From Kocuria sp. (lineage in GTDB: Bacteria; Actinomycetota; Actinomycetes; Actinomycetales; Micrococcaceae): DNA of 64,000 bases. The notes under the pieces were generated by a model. The model did no database searches, was not told the DNA's origin, and saw only the letters and a list, made by a program, of their open reading frames with translations. Below are positions 8,871-17,871 of this stretch, piece after piece. A program made the position numbers and the translations under genes. Numbering within the stretch: position 1 is the first letter of the stretch; every line of letters starts with the position of its first letter. Where the stretch lies: NCBI RefSeq assembly GCF_030530945.1, contig NZ_JAUMTZ010000004.1, positions 199,081 to 263,080 of the forward strand. Reading direction: 5' to 3'.

Positions 8871-10715
8871 TCACCGACCCCCGGAGCTGAGCACCTCCAG
8901 CACGGCGTCTCCGTACTCCTCGAGCTTCTTCGCGCCCACCCCGCTCACGCCGCTGAGCTGCGCCCTGGACTCGGGTGCCGCCTCGATGATCCCCACGAGG
9001 GTGGCGTCCGAGAACACCATGTACGGGGGGATCTGCTTCTCCTTGGCCACGGAGGTCCGCCACTCGCGCAGGGCGTCGAAGAGCTCCCGGTCCGCGGCCT
9101 CCAGGGTGTCCGCCGCGCGGGAGCCACCGCCGGAAGAGCGGACGCGACCGGTCCCGCGGGAAGCCGGTGCGCGGTCCACGGCGAGTTCCACGGCCGTATC
9201 GCCGCGCAGCACCGGGGCGGACTCGGGTCCCGGGACCAGCACGCCGAAGTCCCCCACCGCCTCCACGACGCGGCGGGCCAACAGCTGGCGCAGCACCGAG
9301 CGCCACTCCCGCTCCGAGAGGACCTGCCCAATCCCCCACACGCTCAGCTCCTGGTGGCGCGATGCCTCGGTGCGCTCGTTGGTGCGCCCCAGTAGGACGT
9401 CGAATACCTTGCCGGAGCCGAACTGCTCCCCCCGCTCGCGGTGCAGGCGGATCAGCGTGGACAGCAGCTTCTGGGCGGGCACGGTGGCATCCCACACCTT
9501 GGGCGGGTTCAGGCAAGTATCGCAGTTCCCGCATGCTTCCGAGTCCTGCCCGAAGTAGCCCAGCAGCTGCACCCGGCGGCACGAGGTGGTCTCGCACAGC
9601 GCCAGCATGGCGTCCAGGTGGGACCGGGCGTTGCGCTTGTGGGGGTCGCTCCCCTCACCCTGGTCGATCAGCCGCCGCTGGTTCACCACGTCCCCCAGGC
9701 CGTAGGCCATCCATGCCGTGGCGGGCATACCGTCGCGTCCCGCGCGGCCGGTCTCCTGGTAGTAGCCCTCGATGCTCTTGGGCAGGTCCAGGTGGGCCAC
9801 GAAGCGCACGTCCGGCTTGTCGATGCCCATGCCGAACGCGATCGTGGCGACGACGACGATTCCCTCCTCCCGCAAGAACCGCACCTGCGTGTCCTGGCGC
9901 ACCGCGGCGTCGAGCCCCGCGTGGTACGGCAGGGCGGTGACCCCGCGGTCGGAGAGCCACGCGGCGGTGGACTCCACGCTCTTGCGGGAGAGGCAGTAGA
10001 CGATGCCGGCCTCCCCGGGGTGCTCCGAGCGGATGAGCCGCAGCAGCTGGTCCTTGGCGCGGTCCTTGGGCTCGATCCGGTACTGGATGTTGGGCCGGTC
10101 GAAGTTGGAGACGAAGTGCCGCGCGTCCTCCAGGCGCAGCCGCTCCGTGATCTCCCGGTGGGTCTCACGGGTGGCCGTGGCCGTCAGCGCGATCCGGGGC
10201 ACACCCGGGAAGGCGTCCGCGAGCACGGAGAGGCCCATGTAGTCCGGGCGGAAGTCGTGACCCCACTGGGCCACGCAGTGCGCCTCGTCGATGGCGAACA
10301 GGGCGATCCGCGAGCGCTGCAGCAGCTCGACGGTCCGGGGCAGGACCAGACGCTCGGGCGCCATGTAGAGCAGGTCGATCTCACCGGCCCGCAGCTGGCG
10401 CTCCACCGCCTGCGCCTCGTGGGGCTCCAGCGTGGAGTTGAGGTAGGCGGCCCGGATGCCCACGGCCTCCAGCGCGGCCACCTGGTCCGCCATCAGGGCG
10501 ATCAGCGGGGACACCACCACACCGGTGCCCTCCCGCACGAGCGAGGGGATCTGGTAGCACAGGGACTTCCCGCCGCCCGTGGGCATGAGCACCACGGCAT
10601 CCCCGCCGTTGACCACCTGGTCGATGATCTCGGCCTGCTCCCCGCGGAAGGCCTCGTAGCCGAAGACCTCCTGCAGGACGGCCAGGGGTTCGGAGGTAGA
10701 GCGCGTGGAGGTCAT
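8871..10715 (-). CDS. recQ: ATP-dependent DNA helicase RecQ
   Basis: 614 residues with complete RecQ architecture. Walker A is [12 protein letters not shown] (about 43-55), the DEAH box with the RecQ aromatic-rich loop is [18 protein letters not shown] (about 140), and the helicase C-lobe ends in [11 protein letters not shown] zinc-binding RQC region with four cysteines (CETTSCRR to CGNCDTC) is near 370-400. A winged helix follows, then a C-terminal HRDC domain (about 525-610). The enzyme unwinds branched DNA 3' to 5' in recombination and fork repair. It is monocistronic, and its gene ends 24 bp from the convergent glycosyltransferase. Confidence 0.95.
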   Translation of the reverse strand: MTSTRSTSEPLAVLQEVFGYEAFRGEQAEIIDQVVNGGDAVVLMPTGGGKSLCYQIPSLVREGTGVVVSPLIALMADQVAALEAVGIRAAYLNSTLEPHEAQAVERQLRAGEIDLLYMAPERLVLPRTVELLQRSRIALFAIDEAHCVAQWGHDFRPDYMGLSVLADAFPGVPRIALTATATRETHREITERLRLEDARHFVSNFDRPNIQYRIEPKDRAKDQLLRLIRSEHPGEAGIVYCLSRKSVESTAAWLSDRGVTALPYHAGLDAAVRQDTQVRFLREEGIVVVATIAFGMGIDKPDVRFVAHLDLPKSIEGYYQETGRAGRDGMPATAWMAYGLGDVVNQRRLIDQGEGSDPHKRNARSHLDAMLALCETTSCRRVQLLGYFGQDSEACGNCDTCLNPPKVWDATVPAQKLLSTLIRLHRERGEQFGSGKVFDVLLGRTNERTEASRHQELSVWGIGQVLSEREWRSVLRQLLARRVVEAVGDFGVLVPGPESAPVLRGDTAVELAVDRAPASRGTGRVRSSGGGSRAADTLEAADRELFDALREWRTSVAKEKQIPPYMVFSDATLVGIIEAAPESRAQLSGVSGVGAKKLEEYGDAVLEVLSSGGR

Positions 10716-10794
10716 GCCTCAAGGGTAGAGGCGGGGAAGCAGTCCGCCGGTCGAGGACCGCGAAGCACGAGGCTCCGCTCCCTGCGCTCGGAGT

Positions 10795-11385
10795 TCAGGT
10801 ATTGAACTGGAGGGGCCCGAAGTTCGCCGTCAGTGTTTGACCGTCCACCACGACGGAGTGGTCCACGTAGATGTACGAGGCACGGGTGCTGGTGGAACTG
10901 CTCTGGAACCCGTAGACCGGAAAGCAGGTGGTGCTCGTCCGCGCGGTGACGGCGGCCGTGTACCGGCTGGTGTAGGGGTAGTAGGTCACCCCGTTGTAGC
11001 TCTTGGTGCTCTTCGTGGTGTCACGAGTCATCAGGCTCCACCCGTTTGCGCCCGGCCCGCCCTCGGTGCTGAAGGTCAGGTTGCTCAGCGGGAAGTAGTA
11101 CGTGACCGCGGCGTTGGAGATGCTCATGGAGGTGTTGGTGTTGAGAATGCAGAAGCCCGACGCCGGGGTAGTGCCTCCCGAGGCCGTGGAGAAGACCTTG
11201 TAGGCGGTGGAATTGTCCGTCTGCGTGGAACCCCACCCCTGGTTGTAGGAGAAACGACCGCTGGGCCGCAGCTCCGGAGCCGCGGACGCCGCCACGGCCG
11301 GAGCGGCACTGGCCATCGCCACCACCGGAACGCTCCACACAGCCCCCTTGGCCAGGGTCCGTCGATTGATCGGCGCGGGTTCCAT
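10795..11385 (-). CDS. Exported protein of unknown function with Tat-type signal
   Basis: 196 residues. The N-terminus carries a twin-arginine-like signal, NRRTLAKGAVWSVPVVAMAS, followed by an AxA-type cleavage region (APAVAASAAP, about 28-37). The mature part is rich in Ser, Thr, Tyr and Gly and looks all-beta, as in Ig-like surface proteins. There is no LPxTG or membrane anchor at the C-terminus, so it may be secreted. AAGGAG sits 4 nt before the ATG. I do not recognise a domain. This class of small Tat-exported beta proteins is common in Gram-positive Actinobacteria. Confidence 0.7.
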   Translation of the reverse strand: MEPAPINRRTLAKGAVWSVPVVAMASAAPAVAASAAPELRPSGRFSYNQGWGSTQTDNSTAYKVFSTASGGTTPASGFCILNTNTSMSISNAAVTYYFPLSNLTFSTEGGPGANGWSLMTRDTTKSTKSYNGVTYYPYTSRYTAAVTARTSTTCFPVYGFQSSSTSTRASYIYVDHSVVVDGQTLTANFGPLQFNT

Positions 11386-11892
11386 GGGTCTCCTTCAGAG
11401 CAGGAAATCTCTGTGCGTCTGCGTGTAATTTATCAGGGCACGCCCGCGGCGACCGGGAAGCCACAGGTGACAGGCACCGGCCGAGTCGGCGGCGCTGTCC
11501 GCCCCCCCCTGCGCTCGAACCGCCATCTCCCCCCACCCTGCCCTCCGGCTAGACTTGAGCGGTACGTTCCCACGGTCCGCGCCAGCGGAGGAATGAGGCA
11601 CACGTGCGCAAGGAGGCAGCCGGCTCCCACGCCGGCACCAGACAGCGCTGACCCGCGCGGCCGTCACGTCCCAAGTGACCGGGCCGCGCACTTCGTCACG
11701 CCCCAAACCCCTGCCCCGCGCCCGCCGCGATCCGCGCACCCGCCGGCCCGCCGTCGCCGCGCCCTCGTGCTCCTCCGACGACGCCGGTGCCGCACCTCCC
11801 GGCCGCGCGCCCAGGCATGTGCACGCCGCGCAGGCCGCGAGCGCCGTCGTGCGCGCAGGGGCTAACCACCACGAGAACGAAAGCACAGAACT
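11386..11892. other. 507-bp gap without a convincing gene
   Basis: The region lies between two divergent genes. Its first part contains an SD-like GGAGG at 11587-11591, followed by short frames from ATG 11593 and GTG 11604; the latter is 15 codons and contains a GCCGGC-TCCCAC-GCCGGC hairpin. The remainder (about 11690-11870) is extremely C/G-rich, and the open frames across it have Pro/Arg-rich translations typical of noncoding GC-rich DNA. I see no tRNA or recognisable riboswitch. It probably holds promoters for both flanking genes and a long 5' leader for the FBP-type gene. Confidence 0.5.
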
Positions 11893-12396
11893 ATGCATTC
11901 GCATACAGAATCCGAGATCCGCAAGAGCTTCATCAACTGCTCCAAGGGCGCCGCGCAGCGCATCAACATTCCCCAGGACGTCCTCCACACCGACTGGGAG
12001 TCGCAGATCTTCCTGGGCTGGTACGACCCCAAGTCCCCGCGCGCCGGCTGCGTGGTGGTGGAGACCGAGGAGGGGCTGCGCGGCCTGGTCCTGGAGAAGA
12101 GCGCGCAGAAGGCCACCGGCGGCGCGCGGATGTGCCAGATCTGTCTGACACTGCATCCCGCCAGCGGGGTGTCACTGGTGTCGGTCCAGCGCTCGAAGTC
12201 CGCAAAGGACCGGTACAGCACAGTGGGGACCTACGTGTGCTCGGACCTTGCGTGCAGCGACTACACGCTGGGGCGCAAGAAGCCGAACGGCGTGCGGCAG
12301 ATGGAGGAGACCATGAGCGCGGACGAGCGCGCGGAGCGGACCCTCGCCAACGTGCGGGGCCTCGTGGAACGCGTTGCGGAGGCCATGGGCAGGTAG
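11893..12396 (+). CDS. FBP-type EF-G-binding zinc-finger protein
   Basis: A 167-residue protein matching the C-terminal treble-clef zinc-finger family called FBP (PF16571). Cysteine pairs CQIC (about 82-85) and C-x4-C in YVCSDLACSDY (about 116-121) form the zinc site. Members of this family bind elongation factor G, and a related Gram-positive protein, FusB, rescues ribosomes from fusidic acid. Here the treble-clef protein is complete without the N-terminal part seen in FusB-like proteins. The ribosome site before ATG 11893 is weak. A role in translation is inferred from the family. Confidence 0.75.
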   Translation: MHSHTESEIRKSFINCSKGAAQRINIPQDVLHTDWESQIFLGWYDPKSPRAGCVVVETEEGLRGLVLEKSAQKATGGARMCQICLTLHPASGVSLVSVQRSKSAKDRYSTVGTYVCSDLACSDYTLGRKKPNGVRQMEETMSADERAERTLANVRGLVERVAEAMGR

Positions 12397-12399
12397 GGC

Positions 12400-13749
12400 T
12401 CAGCTGGTGAAGGGCTTGGAGAAGATCGGCACCATGATGTCGCTGAAGTTCTCCTCGTCCGTCATCTCCCGGCGGAACTTCTGGCCCGGGTGCTTCAGGG
12501 CGAACTGCCTGCGGCGCCCGGCCCAGAGGATCTCCGAGGCCAGGTACTGGCCCAGCATGCCGCCCATGCAGAGGCAGAACGCCGTGATGGCCGCCTCGAG
12601 CAGGGAGTCCCCGGCCTCGGGCAGCCCGAAGAGCACACCCAGCACCCCCTGGTAGACCAGCATGCCCGGGAACAGGGGCAGCAGGACGATCATCAGGGTT
12701 GCATTGGACGCGAGGTCCAGGGTGCGCACCAGGGAGACGCTGAGGACACCGGCGACAACCGAGCAGAGCAGGATGGCCCCGAAGGAGCTGACCCCCACGG
12801 CGCCGAGACCCAGAACCCCCAGCTGGACCAGCCCACCGAAAAGCCCCAGGGACGCGAGCTTCCACCCTCGCCCACCCGAGGCGAGCGCGAAGCCCGCGGA
12901 GACGACGACCGCCCCCAGAACGGTGAGCGCCCAGCGGGAGTCGTCCATCGCCAGCGTCTCCACGTAGTCCATCGAATCCCCCACGAGCGGCCGCATCATG
13001 TGGATGCCGATGGTGACCCCGGCCACCAGACCGGCCGTGCTGGTGACGGCCTCAAGGATCCGGCCGGACGCGGAGACGTACCAGCCGGTGATGACGTCGT
13101 GCACCGCCCCGTACGCGGCGATGCCCGCGAGCCACGCGGCGAGCGCGGCCACGATGCACACCGCGGTCTGGGTGATGGAGAAGATCGCCCCGCACACGGT
13201 GGCGCCCAGCACCGCGGTGATGCCCCCGGCCGCCAGGCTGAAGATCTCCGGCGCCTTCACGCGCTGGACCAGGGCGTAGACACCGTAGACCACGGCGGAC
13301 ACCGCACCCGCGCTGACGGTCGTGCCCCAGCTGCCCCCGAGGATCAGCGCGAACCCCACGCCGAACATCGTGAAACCGGTCAGAACCAGCCCGTGCCCGA
13401 TGTCCCGCGACTCGGACAGCACACGGTCCATCTGCTCGATGGCCTCGTCCGCGCTGAGCTCACCCATCACGAACGGCTCCAGCACCTCCCCCGCGGCCGT
13501 GCGCAGCTGGATGTCCAGGGTGCCGGGCTGGCTCTCGAACACCCGGGTGCTGGGAGCCTTGTCCGGCGCGTCCTGGTGGCTGATGGTCACCTGCCCCAGG
13601 GCGACGCTCACGGTCACGTCCCGCAGGTCGGTCTTGCGGAAGATGGACAGCAGGGACTTGGTGGTGTTCGCGGACCCCGCGCCGCTGCGGATCAGGGCAT
13701 CCGCGATCTGGAAAGCGAGCTTGTAAGCAGCCTGTTCGGTGGTGAGCAC
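12400..13749 (-). CDS. ThrE-type threonine/serine exporter
   Basis: 449 residues. The N-terminal soluble part (about 1-130), beginning LTTEQAAYKLAFQIADALIRSGAGSANT, is the DUF1212 (ThrE N-domain) type, with the conserved GA/GS segment. About ten hydrophobic segments follow, made of the DUF1212 membrane half and the DUF3815-like second half. Corynebacterium ThrE exports threonine and serine using the proton gradient. The start is GTG at 13749. The gene converges with the FBP-type gene, their stops being 3 bp apart. The substrate is inferred from family only. Confidence 0.85.
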   Translation of the reverse strand: MLTTEQAAYKLAFQIADALIRSGAGSANTTKSLLSIFRKTDLRDVTVSVALGQVTISHQDAPDKAPSTRVFESQPGTLDIQLRTAAGEVLEPFVMGELSADEAIEQMDRVLSESRDIGHGLVLTGFTMFGVGFALILGGSWGTTVSAGAVSAVVYGVYALVQRVKAPEIFSLAAGGITAVLGATVCGAIFSITQTAVCIVAALAAWLAGIAAYGAVHDVITGWYVSASGRILEAVTSTAGLVAGVTIGIHMMRPLVGDSMDYVETLAMDDSRWALTVLGAVVVSAGFALASGGRGWKLASLGLFGGLVQLGVLGLGAVGVSSFGAILLCSVVAGVLSVSLVRTLDLASNATLMIVLLPLFPGMLVYQGVLGVLFGLPEAGDSLLEAAITAFCLCMGGMLGQYLASEILWAGRRRQFALKHPGQKFRREMTDEENFSDIMVPIFSKPFTS

Positions 13750-13866
13750 TGGACGAGCGTAGTGGTGTGGACCCGTGACGGGCGAGGTGAGGCGGGAGCC
13801 CTGGGTGGGAGGTTGGCCACACCGGCCCGGGCCCTACGGCCGCAAAATCGCGCTGGCGTGTCGACG

Positions 13867-13903
13867 TGTACATGTAAATAAGGTTTATATATATAATCGC
13901 CGC
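13867..13903 (+). promoter_or_regulatory. Leaderless promoter of the foreign nuclease gene
   Basis: A perfect TATAAT box at 13892-13897 ends 6 nt before the ATG at 13904, so transcription would start at or within a base of the start codon. A possible -35 is TGTACA at 13867-13872. No Shine-Dalgarno sequence precedes the ATG. The surrounding patch is AT-rich, unlike its neighbours. Confidence 0.65.
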
Positions 13904-14842
13904 ATGAACGGCAAGAAAAAAACGTTTGACCTGCCCCCCGGATCAATAGTCACACGGCAACAGATTAATGATGATTACGGCGGGGGTATCCAGGGCGGTA
14001 TCCTCACCCCTAGCGGGGGGCGGTTGATATTTCTGTTTTCAGATCCATCCGTCGTTAAAAACCACGGCTATAACTATGACGGGTGGGTCACCGAAGATCA
14101 ACAAATATTTGACTATACGGGCCGTGGCGCCTCAGGGGACCAGAAGTTTTCAGCGGGAAACAAGGCTATTGCCAACTCTGAAACGACTGGCGCGGAGATC
14201 CATCTTTTCCTCACGGAAGGTACCGCCGGCAAGACACAACAGAAATTACACCGATATGTTGGGAGATTTCGTACCGACTCAACACGGGGGTGGCGGTTAG
14301 AGCGCTCAGTTGGTTCAGATGGAAAGATGCGCTCAGTCATAGTATTTACGCTTGAACGCTACGATACGTTGGTTATACCTGATCCTGACTTCGAAAACCA
14401 TCGGGTTCCTCGACCTGCCGACGCTCCCGTTGCCCTCGAGGTACCCGCGGAGCAGACGAAGGCAGTTATTGTCCATCGCAATGAGACGTCCGCCATGTCC
14501 GTGGAACGTAAGGAACGGCAAATTGAGGACCGCCTCAGAGAGGCCCTCCAGGTCGAGTTTCGGTTGGCTATCCGGCCACCGGGGTCACGCAACACCCTCT
14601 ACACCGACGTTTGGGACCCAGATGAACGAATACTTTTCGAGGTCAAAAGTTCCCCATCTCGTCAGAACATTCGCATGGCCGTGGGTCAACTTTTAGACTA
14701 TCGACGCTTCATTGACGGCCCAGAGGTTCAATGCGCCGTCGTGGTTCCGCACATCCCGGAGCAAGATCTTGTAGATTTTGTATATTCTTTAGATATGGAA
14801 TTGTGGACCTGGAATGAGACCGGCAAGGTTTATCGGGTCTGA
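13904..14842 (+). CDS. Probable modification-dependent restriction nuclease (SRA-like + PD-(D/E)XK)
   Basis: A 312-residue protein. The N-half has GYNYDGWV, then DYTGRGASGDQKFSAGNKA (about 69-87), matching the Y-x-G-x-G..DQ..GN-x-A pattern of SRA/YDG modified-base-binding domains. The C-half has LYTDVWDPDERILFEVKSS (about 232-250), with Asp near 235 and E-V-K near 246-248, a textbook PD-(D/E)XK nuclease site, followed by a QLLDYRRF helix. Together this is the plan of a solitary type IV restriction enzyme cutting modified DNA. The gene is visibly AT-richer than its surroundings: I counted 29 G/C in the 60 bases at 14041-14100. It has rarer codons and a leaderless promoter. It is inserted between a transporter and dnaB. 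Domain assignment is by motif only. Confidence 0.7.
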   Translation: MNGKKKTFDLPPGSIVTRQQINDDYGGGIQGGILTPSGGRLIFLFSDPSVVKNHGYNYDGWVTEDQQIFDYTGRGASGDQKFSAGNKAIANSETTGAEIHLFLTEGTAGKTQQKLHRYVGRFRTDSTRGWRLERSVGSDGKMRSVIVFTLERYDTLVIPDPDFENHRVPRPADAPVALEVPAEQTKAVIVHRNETSAMSVERKERQIEDRLREALQVEFRLAIRPPGSRNTLYTDVWDPDERILFEVKSSPSRQNIRMAVGQLLDYRRFIDGPEVQCAVVVPHIPEQDLVDFVYSLDMELWTWNETGKVYRV

Positions 14843-14872
14843 TCCGGGATTTCCGGTGGATGCCCTCCAGGC

Positions 14873-16225
14873 CTAAAAACCCTCGAGCGCCATGTTCGCG
14901 AACCGTGAGTAGTGCCCCTGGAACGCCACCACGATCGTCTTGGTGGGGCCATTGCGGTGCTTCGCCACAATCACGTCCGCCTCACCCGCGCGCGGGGACT
15001 CCTTGTCGTAGACGTCCTCACGGTGCAGGAGGATGACCATGTCCGCGTCCTGCTCGATCGAGCCCGATTCGCGGAGGTCGCTCACCTGCGGCTTCTTGTC
15101 CTGGCGCTGCTCGGAGCCACGGTTCAGCTGGGACAGGGCCACCACGGGCACGTCCAGCTCCTTGGCGAGCAGCTTGAGGGCACGGGAGAACTCGGAGACC
15201 TCCTGCTGGCGGGACTCCACCTTCTTGCCGGAGCTCATGAGCTGGAGGTAGTCCAGGATCACCAGTTTGAGGTCGTGCTTCTGCTTGAGCCGCCGGCACT
15301 TGGCGCGGATCTCCATGAGGGACATGTTGGGTGAGTCGTCGATGAACAGCGGCGCCTCGTTCATCTTGCCCATGATCTGCGCGATCTTGGCCCACTGGTC
15401 GTCCTGCAGGGTGCCGGCGCGCAGGTCCTGCATGTTCAGGGTGCCCTCCGCTGAGAGCAGGCGCATGGCGATCTCGTTGCGGCTCATCTCCAGGGAGAAG
15501 ATCACGGAGGCCATGCCGTGCTTGATGGACGCCGAGCGCGCCACGTCCAGCGCGAGCGTGGACTTGCCCATGGCGGGTCGGGCCGCGATCACGATCATCT
15601 GCCCGCCCTGGAACCCGTGGGTGAGGTCGTCCAGCTCGTGGAACCCGGTGGGCACGCCCTGCATGCCGGAGCGGCTCCCCGCGGCCTCGATCTCGTCCAC
15701 GGTGGCTTCCATGACGTCCTTCAGCGGGACGTAGTCCTCCGCCGTGCGCCGCTCGGCCACCTGGTAGATCTCGCCCTGGGCCTCGTTGACGATGTCGTCC
15801 ACTTCGCCGTCGTGCGCGTAGCCCAGCTGCACGATCTTGGTGCCGGCCTCCACGAGCCGCCGCAGCACCGCGCGCTCCCGCACGATCTCCGCGTAGAAGC
15901 CCGCGTTCGCCGCGGTGGGCACCGATGCGATGAGCGAGTGCAGGTACGCCACTCCGCCGATCCGCTCGATCTCACCGTTCTTGGTGAGCTCGTCCCCCAC
16001 GGTGATCGCGTCCGCCGGCTCGCCGCGCCCGTACAGGGAGACCACGGCGTCGTAGATGTTCTCGTGCGCCGGCTTGTAGAAGTCCACGCCCCGCAGCACT
16101 TCCACCACGTCCGCGATGGCGTCCTTGGAGAGCATCATCCCGCCCAGTACCGACTGCTCGGCCTGGTTGTCGTGCGGCATGGTGCGGCCGTAGTCCTCGC
16201 GCGGCCCGGACGTGTATTCGGACAC
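14873..16225 (-). CDS. dnaB: Replicative DNA helicase DnaB
   Basis: 450 residues. The N-terminal DnaG-interacting helical domain starts MPHDNQAEQSVLGGMMLSKDA. The RecA-like motor has Walker A RPAMGKSTLA (about 215), Walker B LVILDYLQLM (about 325), and the SQLNRGSEQRQDKKPQVSDLRESG region. No intein or insertion is present. The start codon taken is GTG at 16225, with only weak ribosome-site pairing; an ATG 15 codons later is a possible alternative. The region upstream carries a striking array of TGTGGA motifs. DnaB is the hexameric fork helicase loaded at oriC. Confidence 0.95.
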   Translation of the reverse strand: MSEYTSGPREDYGRTMPHDNQAEQSVLGGMMLSKDAIADVVEVLRGVDFYKPAHENIYDAVVSLYGRGEPADAITVGDELTKNGEIERIGGVAYLHSLIASVPTAANAGFYAEIVRERAVLRRLVEAGTKIVQLGYAHDGEVDDIVNEAQGEIYQVAERRTAEDYVPLKDVMEATVDEIEAAGSRSGMQGVPTGFHELDDLTHGFQGGQMIVIAARPAMGKSTLALDVARSASIKHGMASVIFSLEMSRNEIAMRLLSAEGTLNMQDLRAGTLQDDQWAKIAQIMGKMNEAPLFIDDSPNMSLMEIRAKCRRLKQKHDLKLVILDYLQLMSSGKKVESRQQEVSEFSRALKLLAKELDVPVVALSQLNRGSEQRQDKKPQVSDLRESGSIEQDADMVILLHREDVYDKESPRAGEADVIVAKHRNGPTKTIVVAFQGHYSRFANMALEGF

Positions 16226-16597
16226 CCTTACTCACTTTCGTCACGGTGGGAGCACCCGCCGTACCCGGCGGACCCGTTCATTCTCCCACCCCCCGCCGAC
16301 CCGCATAACGGCACTGTTCCGCCCCTGCTCCCAGCCGCCGCACCGGACGACGACGGCGCCCCGCCTCCCCACCGCACCCCACCCCGCGGATCTTCCGCCA
16401 CAGGGTCCGTGACCAGGGGCGACACGGAGGCCGCAGGAGAACCGGCCCGGGCGGCGTCGTCCCCGGCCGGACGGCTCACGGAAGCGGCTGTCCACTGCCT
16501 GTGGAGAACTTTGTGGAGAAGGTGTGGAACACGCCGCGCGACGGTGTGCACAGCATGTGGAGACGTCTGTGGAAAACGGCCCCGTCCGGTGGAGAAC
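16226..16597. other. 372-bp gap with an array of TGTGGA motifs
   Basis: No credible gene. At 16500-16597 there are five same-orientation TGTGGA elements: TGTGGAGAA at 16500 and 16512, TGTGGAACA at 16523, TGTGGAGAC at 16556 and TGTGGAAAA at 16568. A GGTGGAGAA follows at 16589. TGTGGAAAA is also the form used near dnaA. The part next to dnaB (16226-16440) is C-rich and featureless to me and presumably includes the dnaB promoter. Confidence 0.6.
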
Positions 16598-16909
16598 TCA
16601 GCTGAGGAGCACGAGGCACAGGAGCCACAGCAGGGGGGAGCACAGCAGTGCCAGCACGAGGAGCCCGATGAACCTCCCCCGCAGGAACGGGAAGGCCACG
16701 ATGCCGGCCACCGCGATGACGGCCGAGGTCAGGGAGGCAATCACGCTGAGGATGAGCCCGGTCAGCAGCACCGTCATGGCGGCCTGCGCACCGAAGGAGT
16801 TGCCCAGGGCGAAGCCGCCCAGGAAGAACATCACAGTGAGCACCACACTCGCCGCGCCCACCCAGAACAGCACCCGGCCGGTGCCGGCCCGCTTCTCACT
16901 CGTGATCAT
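16598..16909 (-). CDS. Small membrane protein of unknown function
   Basis: 103 residues from the ATG at 16909, which has GGGAGG 9 nt upstream; the ATG at 16918 would touch that site directly and is less likely. Three hydrophobic stretches are visible: VLFWVGAASVVLTVMFFLGGF, a long AAMTVLLTGLILSVIASL to AGIVAFPF region, and a C-terminal IGLLVLALLCSPLLWLLC. No family recognised. It lies downstream of the rplI operon terminator, so it is probably its own unit. Confidence 0.6.
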   Translation of the reverse strand: MITSEKRAGTGRVLFWVGAASVVLTVMFFLGGFALGNSFGAQAAMTVLLTGLILSVIASLTSAVIAVAGIVAFPFLRGRFIGLLVLALLCSPLLWLLCLVLLS

Positions 16910-16964
16910 GGCGTGCATCCTCCCACGGGGGCCTGTCGGCACGCTGAACGGAGCAGGACATGGA

Positions 16965-16998
16965 AGAACCCCGTGGAACGGATGTTCCACGGGGTTCT
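16965..16998 (-). terminator. Terminator of the rpsF-ssb-rpsR-rplI operon
   Basis: A perfect 15-bp stem, AGAACCCCGTGGAAC (16965-16979) against GTTCCACGGGGTTCT (16984-16998), with a four-base loop. It lies 101 bp beyond the rplI stop on the minus strand. There is no strong T-run, as is common in Actinobacteria. Confidence 0.8.
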
Positions 16999-17098
16999 CG
17001 CGAATCGTCCCACGATCCGCGGTCCGTGCCTCCCCAGTCCGCGGTGAACGGGCCCGGGAGGCGTGCCACGACCCGGGGGTACGTGGCGGACGCGGGGA

Positions 17099-17548
17099 TC
17101 AGGCGGGGACGACCTCGAACTCGACGTTCGCGTTCACGTCCTCGTGCAGGTGGACCACGGCCTGGTACAGGCCGGTGGTCTTGATGCGCTGGGTCAGGTC
17201 CACGCGACGCTTGTCGATGGAACCCAGACCGGCGTTCTCCACCGCGGAGGCGATGTCACCGGCGCGGACCGTGCCGAACAGCCGACCCTCGGCACCGGAC
17301 TTGACCGGAACGGTCAGGGTGGTGGAGGTCAGCTTGGCGGCGAGCGCCTGGGCGTCCTCGAGGGAGGACAGCTCACGGGCGGCACGAGCCTGCTTGATGG
17401 ATTCGATCTGGCGCTCGGCGCCGCGGCTCCACGGGGTGGCGAAACCGCGAGGGAACAGGAAGTTACGGGCGTAGCCGTTCTTCACGTCCACCACGTCGCC
17501 GGCGGAGCCGAGCCCGGAGACTTCCTGGGTCAAGATGATCTTTGCCAT
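17099..17548 (-). CDS. rplI: 50S ribosomal protein L9
   Basis: 149 residues, the usual length. The N-domain is [35 protein letters not shown], with the conserved GYARNFL/PxG rRNA-binding segment. A long central helix follows, then a C-domain with GRLFGTV. It is last in the rpsF-ssb-rpsR-rplI operon, 20 bp after rpsR. It binds 23S rRNA domain V at the base of the L1 stalk. Confidence 0.97.
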   Translation of the reverse strand: MAKIILTQEVSGLGSAGDVVDVKNGYARNFLFPRGFATPWSRGAERQIESIKQARAARELSSLEDAQALAAKLTSTTLTVPVKSGAEGRLFGTVRAGDIASAVENAGLGSIDKRRVDLTQRIKTTGLYQAVVHLHEDVNANVEFEVVPA

Positions 17549-17568
17549 GGATTCTCAGTCCTCTCTGA

Positions 17569-17805
17569 TCAGCGGCCGGCGCCGGAGTAGGGCAGCAGTG
17601 CCACTTCGCGAGCGTTCTTGATCGCCTGGGCGATCTTGCGCTGCTCCTGGACGGACACGCCGGTCACGCGGCGAGCGCGGATCTTGCCGCGATCGGAGAT
17701 GAACTTGCGCAGAAGGGCGACATCCTTGTAGTCGATCTCGGTGATGTCGGCCGCCTTGAGCGGGTTCTGCTTTGGTTTCGGCTTGCGGAGTTCAGCCTTG
17801 GCCAT
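17569..17805 (-). CDS. rpsR: 30S ribosomal protein S18 (cysteine-free form)
   Basis: 78 residues. The core [50 protein letters not shown] is canonical. The N-terminal segment [14 protein letters not shown] has no Cys pair, so this is the zinc-independent form. Several actinobacteria keep paralogues of both types and induce the Cys-free one in zinc shortage. Here it sits in the main rpsF-ssb operon and is therefore likely the constitutive copy. It assembles with S6 on the 30S platform. Confidence 0.96.
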   Translation of the reverse strand: MAKAELRKPKPKQNPLKAADITEIDYKDVALLRKFISDRGKIRARRVTGVSVQEQRKIAQAIKNAREVALLPYSGAGR

Positions 17806-17871
17806 CGTGGTGCTCCTTTTCTGGTGCGGAGCCCGCAGGCGTGCCTGCGGGATGGGGTGGATTGGTCGGGT

